DNA from: Clostridia bacterium
GTDB taxonomy: Bacteria; Bacillota; Clostridia; Christensenellales; Borkfalkiaceae
Reading direction: 5' to 3'
NCBI GenBank assembly: GCA_017626495.1
Contig: JAGAIP010000005.1
Location: 310,001-374,000 of the forward strand
DNA: 64,000 nt
Under the pieces are notes generated by a model, which saw only the letters and a list, made by a program, of their open reading frames with translations, made no database searches and was not told the DNA's origin. The position numbers and the translations under genes were made by a program. Position 1 is the first letter of the stretch, and every line of letters begins with the position of its first letter. Below are positions 49,407 through 57,226 of this stretch, piece after piece.

Positions 49407-49835
49407 TTATTTTTTCAATCTCTCCCCGTCGTCCAGAAAGGTCGCCGCTTCGAGAAGAATCTCCCGGCTCTTCGGAAAGGTTAGCTTAGACATCGCCGTG
49501 TTATAGCTCATGAGCTGCGCGGACGAGAGTTCCGAGAGTTGGGGCGTGATTTTCTGATTTTCATACGAAGCGAGAAAATACACGACTTTCTTTACGACGT
49601 TGCTTTTTCCGGGAAGGCGGTACTCGTCCACCATGCGAAATCCTTCCGTAAGTCGGACGGAAAGACCCGTTTCCTCCTTGACCTCGCGCAGAGCCGTCTC
49701 CTCTTCCGTTTCGTTCCCTTCCATATGCCCCTTGGCAAAGCCGTAATCGCCGCCGCGAGAACGGATAATCACATAGCGATACTCTTCTCCCAGTTTCGTA
49801 TAGACGACTGCGCCGCAAGAATACTCTCTCCTCAT
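49407..49835 (-). CDS. Nudix hydrolase, diadenosine-tetraphosphatase-like
   Basis: A 142-residue Nudix protein. The Nudix box is GHMEGNETEEETALREVKEETG (GX5EX7REUXEEXGU, residues about 36-57). The opening SCGAVVYTKLGEEYRYVII and FAKGHMEGNE resemble bis(5'-nucleosyl)-tetraphosphatases. Role: nucleotide house-cleaning (inference). Eight nt after the NifX-like gene, so probably co-transcribed. Confidence 0.88.
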   Translation of the reverse strand: MRREYSCGAVVYTKLGEEYRYVIIRSRGGDYGFAKGHMEGNETEEETALREVKEETGLSVRLTEGFRMVDEYRLPGKSNVVKKVVYFLASYENQKITPQLSELSSAQLMSYNTAMSKLTFPKSREILLEAATFLDDGERLKK

Positions 49836-49843
49836 CTTTCACC

Positions 49844-50206
49844 TCAATGACACTTGCTTGCGCAGGAAGAACAACTTCCCGAGCAACCGCTATCCGCTTC
49901 GTTCGCTTCGAGCTTGCCCTGCAAAAACGCCTGTATTGCGTCCTCGGTCGTACCCTTGACGCCCGTGAACGTCCTCACTCCGTTATCCGTCAGTACGATC
50001 CGACAAGCGGGCGTGATCGCGTCGCAAATCACGACCGAAACGCGCAGGGATAAAAGTTCGTTCATCGCGGAATAGCCGCTCCCCCTCATAGGATAGTTCC
50101 TCTCCATAACGATCTGCGCATCTTCGACGAGATAAAGCCGCACGCTCTCCCCTGTTCCGAAATGCCCTTTGACTTGTCCGCCCTGATCCATGACTGCAAC
50201 GATCAT
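49844..50206 (-). CDS. NifX/NifB-type dinitrogenase cofactor-domain protein
   Basis: A 120-residue protein with the NifX/NafY-like ribonuclease H-fold domain (MIVAVMDQGGQVKGHFGTGE opening, VVICDAITPACRIVL) and a Cys-rich tail (GCSGSCSSCASKCH). In anaerobes such stand-alone proteins occur outside nitrogen fixation and may carry Fe-S or metal clusters. No nif gene is nearby. Own promoter at 50237-50265. Confidence 0.85.
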   Translation of the reverse strand: MIVAVMDQGGQVKGHFGTGESVRLYLVEDAQIVMERNYPMRGSGYSAMNELLSLRVSVVICDAITPACRIVLTDNGVRTFTGVKGTTEDAIQAFLQGKLEANEADSGCSGSCSSCASKCH

Positions 50207-50236
50207 TTTATACCCCCTTTTTGCTTGTATCTATTG

Positions 50237-50265
50237 AATATAAACACTATAATAATTTCCTGCAA
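50237..50265 (-). promoter_or_regulatory. Promoter of the NifX-like/Nudix pair
   Basis: Minus-strand TTGCAG (50260-50265), 17-bp spacer, TATATT (50237-50242). Confidence 0.6.
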
Positions 50266-50385
50266 GCGAAAATTCGCCGTCGAAACAGCTTCGCCTACAC
50301 CATCTGAATTCTTTCCGTCCGTATCTCATTATAACACAGAAAGCACCGTATCACAACCGTTTTTATCCTTTTCCGCCAAAAGAGG

Positions 50386-50414
50386 TTGTATTTTACGCAA
50401 AACGGTGATAAAAT
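50386..50414 (+). promoter_or_regulatory. Promoter of the DUF4250 gene
   Basis: TTGTAT (50386-50391), 17-bp spacer, TAAAAT (50409-50414). Confidence 0.55.
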
Positions 50415-50468
50415 AAAATCGTCCTTTCGTTATGTTTGAACGCAAAATGCATTTTACAAGGAGGTACC

Positions 50469-50645
50469 ATGTACATTCCATCCGATCCGAACATGTTGTT
50501 GAGTTTTTTGAATATGAAACTACGCGACGAATACGATTCGCTCGATTCACTCTGCGACGATCTCGAACTTGACCGCGACGAGGTTGAAAATAAGCTCGGC
50601 GCAATCGGCTACGCCTACGACGAACGGAAAAATTGCTTCCGCTAA
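50469..50645 (+). CDS. DUF4250 family protein
   Basis: A 58-residue protein: PSDPNMLLSFLNMKLRDEYD and the closing GYAYDERKNCF pattern identify DUF4250, a small helical family of unknown function common in Clostridia. The middle LDSLCDDLELDRDEVENKL resembles a helix-turn-helix. AAGGAGGT lies just ahead of ATG 50469; an earlier in-frame ATG overlaps it. Confidence 0.85.
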   Translation: MYIPSDPNMLLSFLNMKLRDEYDSLDSLCDDLELDRDEVENKLGAIGYAYDERKNCFR

Positions 50646-50688
50646 GCCGCATCGGAGGTCTTTTCATCGTTTCAGAGAGACTGATATG

Positions 50689-50711
50689 TTGAATATATAC
50701 AATATATTCAA
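50689..50711. repeat. AT-rich palindrome after the DUF4250 gene
   Basis: TTGAATATAT-ACA-ATATATTCAA. A smaller AACG...CGTT stem with a T-run follows (about 50711-50730), so the pair may end the DUF4250 message. Confidence 0.45.
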
Positions 50712-50860
50712 ACGGAGAGAGCGTTTTTTTATTCGTTGTAAGTCGCATTGATGGAAGCCGCCGTGCGAAAGTCATCCGATCAAGGCGTAAAGGGAATTGT
50801 TTTTCGTCCGTGTCTCTGCAAAGTAAAAATTTGTCCGCGGATTTTTTTCGTAAAAAATCC

Positions 50861-50889
50861 TTGACAAACTCAGATATACTGTTTATAAT
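50861..50889 (+). promoter_or_regulatory. Promoter and likely operator of the GntR gene
   Basis: TTGACA (50861-50866), 17-bp spacer, TATAAT (50884-50889). The imperfect inverted repeat CTGTTTATA...TATAACAG (50879-50900) covers the -10, a typical place for GntR/YtrA autorepression. Confidence 0.75.
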
Positions 50890-50914
50890 CAATATAACAG
50901 TTTAGGAGAACGCC

Positions 50915-51286
50915 ATGCAAATCGCCATTCAACCCCTTTCCCCCGTACCCATGTACGAACAAATTGCATCCGCAATCGAAGGACAGATCGCATGCGGAAC
51001 TTTGACCTCGGGAGAAACGCTCCCGTCCATTCGCGCACTCGCTTCGGAACTGAACGTAAGCGTCATTACCGTAAAAAAAGCGTACGAAACGTTACAGTCG
51101 AAGAAGTTCATCGTCGTTTTGCCTCAACGCGGAACGTTCGTCGCCGAAATCAACAAGACCGTCCTTCGTATGCAGGCAGAGTCGGAAATCGGCAAGAGAA
51201 CGAGAGCTCTTTTCGACTATGCCAGAAAGTCGGGGCTTACAAAGGACGAGTTCCTCTTTCTCGTGCAGAGCACCTTAGAGGACTGA
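50915..51286 (+). CDS. GntR-family regulator, YtrA subfamily
   Basis: A 123-residue protein: winged helix with PMYEQIASAIEGQIACGTL and LPSIRALASELNVSVITVKKAYETL (residues 12-60), then a short helical dimerisation tail with no ligand domain, the YtrA layout. YtrA regulators normally sit first in an operon with ABC transporter genes. Here the gene is followed at once by a terminator and convergent genes, so it is an orphan. Likely autorepressor through 50879-50900. Confidence 0.9.
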   Translation: MQIAIQPLSPVPMYEQIASAIEGQIACGTLTSGETLPSIRALASELNVSVITVKKAYETLQSKKFIVVLPQRGTFVAEINKTVLRMQAESEIGKRTRALFDYARKSGLTKDEFLFLVQSTLED

Positions 51287-51291
51287 CAAAG

Positions 51292-51318
51292 AAAAAGGCA
51301 TCGTGCGATGCCTTTTTT
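51292..51318. terminator. Bidirectional terminator between the GntR gene and the DUF3237 gene
   Basis: AAAAAGGCATCG-TG-CGATGCCTTTTTT, T-runs on both strands. Confidence 0.85.
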
Positions 51319-51703
51319 ATTTGTCGAGTTGAATATGGATGGTCAAGCCGTCTTTTGTCGTGAGATGCCCGACAAGCGGCTCCGTCTCCAAAAACGAAAG
51401 CGCGACGCTATCCGTGAAGATGACGGGGTGTGTGATGACAATACCCGTATCCTCGCCGTTATTTTCCACAAATATTTTACAAGGCTGCCCCGTATAATCC
51501 ACCCCGTGTAGAATGTATCTCGCGGAAAGACGATTATAATCTCCCCGTCTCTGAATCTGCGTATCCGTCCCATCCATGACCATACCGCGGAAATAGGGAG
51601 AATCCGCCCTGCCCTCAAACGAAAGCATGCGGACGATTCCGTTCGGACTGACCACTTCCCTCGTGTTTTTGATTTTAATTTTAATCGTCAATACTTCTTC
51701 CAT
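51317..51703 (-). CDS. DUF3237-like protein
   Basis: A 128-residue beta-rich protein. LSFEGRADSPYFRGMVMDG, the RLSARYILHGVD segment and FVENNGED fit DUF3237, a beta-barrel family of unknown function. I choose ATG 51703. The -10 at 51710-51715 is so close that transcription should start at or next to this ATG, giving a leaderless message; no Shine-Dalgarno sequence is visible. Confidence 0.75.
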   Translation of the reverse strand: MEEVLTIKIKIKNTREVVSPNGIVRMLSFEGRADSPYFRGMVMDGTDTQIQRRGDYNRLSARYILHGVDYTGQPCKIFVENNGEDTGIVITHPVIFTDSVALSFLETEPLVGHLTTKDGLTIHIQLDK

Positions 51704-51709
51704 GCGTTC

Positions 51710-51738
51710 AGTATACCACAAATTTTGTTTTCTTGCAA
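51710..51738 (-). promoter_or_regulatory. Promoter of the DUF3237 gene
   Basis: Minus-strand TTGCAA (51733-51738), 17-bp spacer, TATACT (51710-51715); the -10 ends 6 nt before the ATG. Confidence 0.65.
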
Positions 51739-51748
51739 TAGCTGACGG

Positions 51749-51779
51749 AAAAAACGCTCCGATTATTTTCGGAGCGTTT
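51749..51779 (-). terminator. Terminator of the [FeFe]-hydrogenase-like gene
   Basis: Minus-strand AACGCTCCGA...TCGGAGCGTT then TTTTCC, 4 nt past the stop. Confidence 0.85.
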
Positions 51780-51782
51780 CGT

Positions 51783-53246
51783 TTATTCTTTCGTTTCTTT
51801 TGCGAGGCTGTCCTTATACAGCGTCACGCTGTCTGCAATATCCGTTTTAGACGCTTTTTTGCAGAACGCGTCGAGAAGTTTCATACTCTTCGGATCTCTG
51901 TGCAGGTTGAGCGCGCCGTTGATGCATCCTCCGTCGCACGCCATTCCCTCGAAGAAGTTATAGGTGGATCTGTTGAGTTTGAGCATCATGAGTTCTTTCT
52001 TACACTCTTCGATTCCGCTCATGGAAATGGGTTTGACGCCCTCGATGCCCTTTCTCTTCGCGATTTCGGTGAGACCCTCTTTGATACCGCCGGACTTTGC
52101 AAAGATTCTGCCGAAGTAAGACGCGTCGTCCAACGGGCTCTCTTCCAGATGCGCCATGTCGATTTCAAGCGCGTCGATATAGGCGAGCATTTCCTCAAAC
52201 GAGAGCACGCAATCGATCGCGCCGCCCGTCTTTTCAAGCTGAAATTCCATCTTTTTCGCGGAACAAGGTCCGATGAAGATGATTTTCGCCTTGGGATCGT
52301 TGCGCTTGATGATCTTTGCCGCCTCGACCATCGGGGAGAACGACGAAGATATGTATTTTGCGAGCGTGGGATAGTTCTTCTCGATATAAGAGACGAAAGC
52401 AGGACAGCAGGAAGTCGTCATGACGCCGTGCTCTTTCCACTCTTCAAGCTCCTTTTCGAGGCACACGTCCGCGCCGACTGCCGCCTCCGTGACCTGATAG
52501 AACCCGATGATTTTGAGCGCCGTCGCGATCTGTCCCATGGTCGCATAGTCGATCTGGCTCGCGATTGCAGGCGCTAACATCGCATAGACCTTATAGTTAT
52601 AGTTGTTGTAAGAACCGAGGAGAATATCCACGGCATCCATGACGTAACTCTTATCCTGAATCGCGCCAAAGGGGCATTGTGCAATACAAGCTCCGCATTT
52701 GATGCACTTGTCGTCGTCAATCTTTGCCGTGAAGTTCTCGTCCATGGTGATTGCGCCAACCTTGCATGCCATCTGACAGGGACGGCGGCGAAGTACGATT
52801 GCGTTGTAAGGGCAAACTGTCGTACATTTACCGCACTCGATACAGAGATTTTTATCCACCGTGCTCTTGTGTCCGACAATCGTGAGCGCCTTTTTCGGAC
52901 AGGCGTCTACACATTTGTGTGAAATACAGCCGCGACAGGATTCCGTGATATAAACGCCCTCGGCGGGACATTCGTCGCAGGCAATTTCGATGACCTGAAT
53001 GATATTCGGATTGTCCTTATAGACGCCCTGACCGAGCGCAACCTGAATTCTTTCCTGCAAGATTGCTCTTTCTTTATAGATACAGCAACGCATGGAAGCT
53101 TTCGGTCCCGGGGAGATCTCCTTCGGAATATCCACGTAGATGGTCTCATCGAGAGAACTCTGATAGCGTTTCTTGATGAGGCTTCTCAATACCTTATATT
53201 TGAGCAGCTGGACGGTTGTATCGAATTTGTACTCGTAAGAAGACAT
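51783..53246 (-). CDS. [FeFe]-hydrogenase-like iron-sulfur protein
   Basis: A 487-residue protein. An N-terminal segment with extra Cys (CCIYKER, CDECPAEG, SCRGCISHKCVDACPKKA) is followed by two classical [4Fe-4S] ferredoxin motifs (CIECGKCTTVCPYNA near 135 and CIKCGACIAQCPFGA near 181) and a hydrogenase domain. H-cluster motifs are TSCCPAF (278-284), GPCSAKKME (326-334) and MACDGGC (435-441); all cluster Cys are kept, but L3 has Asp for the usual Pro and lacks the GGGQP that follows in HydA. This fits a divergent monomeric [FeFe] hydrogenase group; catalytic or regulatory action cannot be told. Own promoter and terminator; no maturase genes nearby. Confidence 0.85.
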   Translation of the reverse strand: MSSYEYKFDTTVQLLKYKVLRSLIKKRYQSSLDETIYVDIPKEISPGPKASMRCCIYKERAILQERIQVALGQGVYKDNPNIIQVIEIACDECPAEGVYITESCRGCISHKCVDACPKKALTIVGHKSTVDKNLCIECGKCTTVCPYNAIVLRRRPCQMACKVGAITMDENFTAKIDDDKCIKCGACIAQCPFGAIQDKSYVMDAVDILLGSYNNYNYKVYAMLAPAIASQIDYATMGQIATALKIIGFYQVTEAAVGADVCLEKELEEWKEHGVMTTSCCPAFVSYIEKNYPTLAKYISSSFSPMVEAAKIIKRNDPKAKIIFIGPCSAKKMEFQLEKTGGAIDCVLSFEEMLAYIDALEIDMAHLEESPLDDASYFGRIFAKSGGIKEGLTEIAKRKGIEGVKPISMSGIEECKKELMMLKLNRSTYNFFEGMACDGGCINGALNLHRDPKSMKLLDAFCKKASKTDIADSVTLYKDSLAKETKE

Positions 53247-53273
53247 ACGATCCTCCTGATATTTTCTGTTTTT

Positions 53274-53302
53274 ATTTTATCATATCTCTTATAAAAATTC
53301 AA
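53274..53302 (-). promoter_or_regulatory. Promoter of the [FeFe]-hydrogenase-like gene
   Basis: Minus-strand TTGAAT (53297-53302), 17-bp spacer, TAAAAT (53274-53279). Confidence 0.65.
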
Positions 53303-53329
53303 TATGTATTTTCGGCTTTTTTCAAATAA

Positions 53330-53358
53330 TTGACTTTTTCTTTCAAATATGGTATAAT
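53330..53358 (+). promoter_or_regulatory. Promoter of tRNA-Leu
   Basis: TTGACT (53330-53335), 17-bp spacer, TATAAT (53353-53358). Confidence 0.85.
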
Positions 53359-53380
53359 ATGAATCTAAATCATTGCCTAT

Positions 53381-53463
53381 GCGAACATGGCGGAATTGGC
53401 AGACGCGCTGGACTTAGAATCCAGTGGGCAACCATGCAGGTTCAAGTCCTGTTGTTCGCACCA
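53381..53463 (+). tRNA. tRNA-Leu (TAG)
   Basis: An 83-nt class II tRNA, acceptor GCGAACA/TGTTCGC, anticodon loop CTTAGAA in a CTGGA/TCCAG stem, short variable arm (TGGGCAACCA region), CCA encoded. Confidence 0.95.
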
Positions 53464-53471
53464 TAAAGAAA

Positions 53472-53515
53472 CCATAATATTGATACGAAAAATATCGGTA
53501 TTATGGCTTTTTTTA
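53472..53515 (+). terminator. Terminator of tRNA-Leu
   Basis: CCATAATA...TATTATGG followed by CTTTTTTT, 8 nt after the CCA. Confidence 0.85.
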
Positions 53516-53566
53516 TTACCAAAATAGGGGTATTTTGTCCTTTTTCATAGGTTTATAGTAAAAATT

Positions 53567-53610
53567 TAGGCTTGTCGGGGTGGTTTTCGTCCATACAAGC
53601 CTTTTTGTAT
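53567..53610 (+). terminator. Second terminator-like hairpin between tRNA-Leu and the GNAT gene
   Basis: AGGCTTGT...ACAAGCCT with a long loop, followed by TTTTTGT. No gene precedes it; it may be left over from an insertion. Confidence 0.5.
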
Positions 53611-53726
53611 TCATATAATACAAATCGTTCAATTTTTGCTTCGGTTCAATAAATTCTTGATTTCTGCCGGACTATGCTATATAATGAACTCAACGATAAA
53701 TAGGAATTTGAGGAGATTATTTATAT

Positions 53727-54332
53727 ATGAATGCAAACTTTGAAATTGGTGAATTGGTTATTGAAACCGAAAGATTGGTATTGCGTCCGTTTAGGCAATC
53801 CGACCTGCACGATTTCAATGAATACGCCTCTGTTTCGGGTGTCGGCGAGATGGCGGGCTGGAAACACCACGAAACAATTGAACAAACGCAGGAAATCTTG
53901 GATATGTTTATCAGAGAAGATAAAACCTTTGCAATTGTTTTCAAAAAGAACAACAAAGTAATCGGTTCTATCGGTGTTGAAAAATATGAGCTTGAAAACA
54001 AACTGACCGAATTCAATGACTATTATGGTCGCGAGATTGGTTACGTATTATCGAAGGATTACTGGGGTAAAGGCATTATGCCTGAAGCCGTAGGAGCCGT
54101 AATTGACTATCTGTTCAACGACTTAAATTTGGATTTTTTAACCTGCGGATATTATGATTTTAACAATCAATCTAAAAGAGTTCAGGAAAAGAGTGGGTTT
54201 AAACCTTACCGAAAGCTTGTTATGGATACTCGTTTGGATACAAAAGAACCCGGCGTCCTAAATTTGCTTATTAATCCTAACAAGAATATTTCGTTTGTGT
54301 TCTCCCATCCCGAAACATTGATTTATAAATAA
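53727..54332 (+). CDS. GNAT acetyltransferase, RimJ/RimL-like
   Basis: A 201-residue GNAT protein: IETERLVLRPFRQSDLHDFNEYAS opening, acetyl-CoA segment IGYVLSKDYWGKGIMPEAVGAVI (near 112-134) and NQSKRVQEKSGFK. This is the RimJ/RimL-type acceptor pattern; substrate unknown. Clearly more AT-rich than its neighbours and placed just after a tRNA gene, suggesting transfer. A GAGGAG-type site lies ahead of the ATG. Confidence 0.88.
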   Translation: MNANFEIGELVIETERLVLRPFRQSDLHDFNEYASVSGVGEMAGWKHHETIEQTQEILDMFIREDKTFAIVFKKNNKVIGSIGVEKYELENKLTEFNDYYGREIGYVLSKDYWGKGIMPEAVGAVIDYLFNDLNLDFLTCGYYDFNNQSKRVQEKSGFKPYRKLVMDTRLDTKEPGVLNLLINPNKNISFVFSHPETLIYK

Positions 54333-54470
54333 CTGTAAATCCCTATTTATCGGTAATTACTTGCAAGTCAAAAGCACCCTTAAAAAAATTGTATCAAACT
54401 TTCAGATTACTTACATATCGAGTGTTCGTAACGGATTTGAGTTATGGACACTCGTTTTATAAAACGTAAA

Positions 54471-54491
54471 CCGCATTGCTTTGCAATGCGG
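54471..54491 (-). terminator. Terminator of the glycan-uptake operon
   Basis: CCGCATTGC-AAA-GCAATGCGG on the minus strand followed by TTTACGTTTT, about 19 nt past the GH43 stop. Confidence 0.8.
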
Positions 54492-54509
54492 TTTTCTTGT
54501 TTTTCAGAC

Positions 54510-56096
54510 TTATTCTGCGTCAAAGTGCATGTTGAAGTAAATCGCCGTTCCATTCACGTCGAGCGCGGAGATGGTAAGACCGCCCCTAGCGCATTTTTCG
54601 ATATATGCAGGCATAATGCTGCCGTAATACTTCGTTCCGTTTACAACGAGATAGATATAGTGATCTCCGTAAACCTGCCAGGTTCCCGTTGCGCTGCCGC
54701 TGATCGTGCCGTCTTCTTTGAATACGACTTGGCTCGCATAATTCTTCTCATCCGTACCTTTATTTGCAGGAGAATAAGGAATTGCAACCATATCCCACTT
54801 GCCGTTCGAGGATTGATAAATCTCTCTCGCGTCGATGGTGCGGACGCTTTCGCCAACGTATCTGTTCGGGCTGACGACGAGATCGCCGTTCGCGTTAAAG
54901 TCGTACATGGAGATGAAGAGATAGTGATTGTTGTTGCCGAATTGACTGCGGTTATGATATGCGATACAGTTTACGCCCTCTTTCGTACGGAACATATCGT
55001 TATGTCCGGGGCAGAAGTAGTCGTAGCCGATGGAAGAATCGTCTTTATCGTATCTCCAAGAGAACGAACCTGAAATCTTGTTTCCGTTGGAGCCGTCGAG
55101 CGATTTGTATCCTCTCGTGGGGTTCGAAGATTTGAACGTACGCATATTATACGTCCTATCCAAAGCCTGGTTGGAACACATTAAATAATAATTATTCTCT
55201 GTTTTCCAAAGCGTCTCGTCATATCCCTGCGTAATGTCGCCGCCGTAAACGGGAACGTCCGTATGATAGGTGACAACGGAGCCTTCGGAACTCTTGATAT
55301 CTACGAGCTTCGCGCCTCTGTAAGCCGAAGCGTTGATCGTGCCGGCAAGGAAATCATCATAGGTATATCCGTCTTTTCTGAGTCCCGTCTCCTTATCGAG
55401 TTCTAGCACGTTGAATTTATCCGAATAGAATGATCCGTAAGACATCCAAAGCTTGCCTTCGGCATCCTCAAAGATGGACGCGTCGATGGCGTTCGGACCG
55501 ATTTTACCGCTGACTACGAGCGTATCGGTATAGGTGTAAGGGCCTGCAACGTTATCTGCATGACACTGGAAAATGACGGAACGGGAAGAACCGAAGGTTG
55601 TCGTCCAAGAACCGTACAGCCACCAACCGCCGTCCGACGCAGGGTATACTTCGGGCGCCCAAAGCGTGGTACAGTCGAACTTTGCATCCTCTGCAAGAAT
55701 ATCGTAGACTTCCTGCAAGGGAGACGTTCCTTCTCTTCCTTTTTCCAAAACGCTGCCTCCCTGACCGAATTCGGGAATCGCAACGCCGACGTATTCCCAG
55801 TTCATCAGATCGGTTGACTTTCTGATCTGATAACCGAACGGCCCGAAGTTATCCGTACCGAAGGAGTAGTACGTTCCGTTCTCCTCGACAACAACAGGGT
55901 CATGGGAACATTCCATGTTCCATTTCGAAGGATTTCCTTTATTATATACTCTGACGGCTTTTTTGGAAAGACCTTCACCCGTGGGATAGGTTACACTGAG
56001 AGAATCTTCCTTTTCGCCGCACGCGGCAAGCATGGAGAAAATGGAAAGACACATGAGAGCCGAAAGAGCTAAGCAGATTGTTTTTTTCTGTTTCAT
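54510..56096 (-). CDS. GH43-family glycoside hydrolase lipoprotein (arabinanase-like)
   Basis: A 528-residue lipoprotein (LAAC lipobox, Cys about 26). The five-bladed propeller of GH43 begins with the base Asp in CSHDPVVVEENGTYY (Asp66). TTLWAPEVYPASDGGWWLYGS and IDASIFEDAEGKLWMSYGSF carry the second blade and the pKa-modulating Asp. GHNDMFRTKEG with its His is the metal or substrate centre seen in endo-arabinanases. A C-terminal beta domain follows (about 430-528), as in two-domain arabinanases. Last gene after two permeases; it would trim arabinan or arabinoxylan chains at the cell surface for uptake. Confidence 0.88.
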   Translation of the reverse strand: MKQKKTICLALSALMCLSIFSMLAACGEKEDSLSVTYPTGEGLSKKAVRVYNKGNPSKWNMECSHDPVVVEENGTYYSFGTDNFGPFGYQIRKSTDLMNWEYVGVAIPEFGQGGSVLEKGREGTSPLQEVYDILAEDAKFDCTTLWAPEVYPASDGGWWLYGSWTTTFGSSRSVIFQCHADNVAGPYTYTDTLVVSGKIGPNAIDASIFEDAEGKLWMSYGSFYSDKFNVLELDKETGLRKDGYTYDDFLAGTINASAYRGAKLVDIKSSEGSVVTYHTDVPVYGGDITQGYDETLWKTENNYYLMCSNQALDRTYNMRTFKSSNPTRGYKSLDGSNGNKISGSFSWRYDKDDSSIGYDYFCPGHNDMFRTKEGVNCIAYHNRSQFGNNNHYLFISMYDFNANGDLVVSPNRYVGESVRTIDAREIYQSSNGKWDMVAIPYSPANKGTDEKNYASQVVFKEDGTISGSATGTWQVYGDHYIYLVVNGTKYYGSIMPAYIEKCARGGLTISALDVNGTAIYFNMHFDAE

Positions 56097-56154
56097 AATT
56101 TCTCCTTATCTGAAACTGTCTTATAAATAGTATTATTTCCAAATTCAAGAAAAA

Positions 56155-56182
56155 TTCGGAGCGATAAAACTACCGCTCCGAA
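56155..56182 (-). terminator. Hairpin between the second permease and GH43
   Basis: CGGAGCG-loop-CGCTCCG followed on the minus strand by AATTTTTCTTG. It may reduce read-through into the GH43 gene. Confidence 0.6.
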
Positions 56183-56200
56183 AATTCCATAAGTTAAAGA

Positions 56201-57208
56201 TTATTCCTTAGAACCGGTAAGCATCAAGGAGCCGATAATCTGTTTCTGGAAGATACCGAACAGAATAAGGACGGGAATGACAGACATCAAGGATGCAGCC
56301 ATAACGACGCCTTGGCCCATTGTTGCGGAAACGTCTTGCGTCAACTTCTGAATAACGACGGGAAGGTTATACCATCTCGTATTATCGACCATCATGAAGC
56401 ATCCGAGGTAGTTGTTCCATGCACCGAAGAAGGAGAGGATACCCTGCGCCATCATTGCGGGAAGTGCAAGAGGAATAATGAATCTCCAGAAGATCATCCA
56501 GTAGCCTGCACCGTCGATCTTTGCAGCTTCGATGATGGAGGTAGGAAGACCATAGAGGAACTGACGAATAAAGAATGCAGTCATGATAGAGCCGAAGAGT
56601 CCGGGAACCCACATGGAGAGTCCGTTCTCAGTCCATCCGAAGATAACGAACATACAATACTGTACGATCATGATGGAGGGCCAAGGAATCATGATAGCAG
56701 CGAGAAGTCCGAAGAAAACGCCTTCTCTTGCTTTCCATTCGATCTTGGAGAATGCGAATGCAGCGGAAGTAGAGGTGATGACGCCGACTACAACGGGCAC
56801 GATGGAGTAAAGCAACGTGTTCAAAACGATGATGAAGAAGTTTGCATCGCCAAAACGCGTCTCACAGGCTACAAAGAACTGCGAGAAGTTGTAGAACGCT
56901 TCATTGTTACGCAAAGGGTTTGCCCAGGTAGGGTTTACGAACCAAATGACGGTCTGCGTAACGGCTGCGGTGGAAGATGCGAAGGACGCACAGATCATCC
57001 ACCAGAAAGGATACAACATGATAAGACCGACCAACGAAAGAACAAGATAGTCCAATACGTCCATGAAGATCTTACCGCTCTGTTTCGATCCTTTATAGTA
57101 TTTTGTAGAGAATCCGAGTTTGGAAAGAACCAGACAGAGAACGTCTACGAATTTGTTGGGAGCACCGCTTTCAATTTCGGCGCTAACTTTATTTTCTTGT
57201 TCAGACAT
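56201..57208 (-). CDS. Carbohydrate ABC transporter permease, MalG-type
   Basis: A 335-residue inner-membrane permease with six predicted helices. The ATPase-contacting EAA loop is ASIIEAAKIDGAGYW-like (TSIIEAAKIDGAGYWMIFWRFIIPLALPAM, near 230-260, read here in two parts). An unusual N-terminal cytoplasmic stretch of about 45 residues precedes the first helix. It pairs with the permease encoded just upstream (18-nt gap). No ATPase gene is present; a shared MsmX-type ATPase is the usual solution (inference). Confidence 0.93.
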   Translation of the reverse strand: MSEQENKVSAEIESGAPNKFVDVLCLVLSKLGFSTKYYKGSKQSGKIFMDVLDYLVLSLVGLIMLYPFWWMICASFASSTAAVTQTVIWFVNPTWANPLRNNEAFYNFSQFFVACETRFGDANFFIIVLNTLLYSIVPVVVGVITSTSAAFAFSKIEWKAREGVFFGLLAAIMIPWPSIMIVQYCMFVIFGWTENGLSMWVPGLFGSIMTAFFIRQFLYGLPTSIIEAAKIDGAGYWMIFWRFIIPLALPAMMAQGILSFFGAWNNYLGCFMMVDNTRWYNLPVVIQKLTQDVSATMGQGVVMAASLMSVIPVLILFGIFQKQIIGSLMLTGSKE

Positions 57209-57226
57209 ATCAATTAACCTCCGAAA

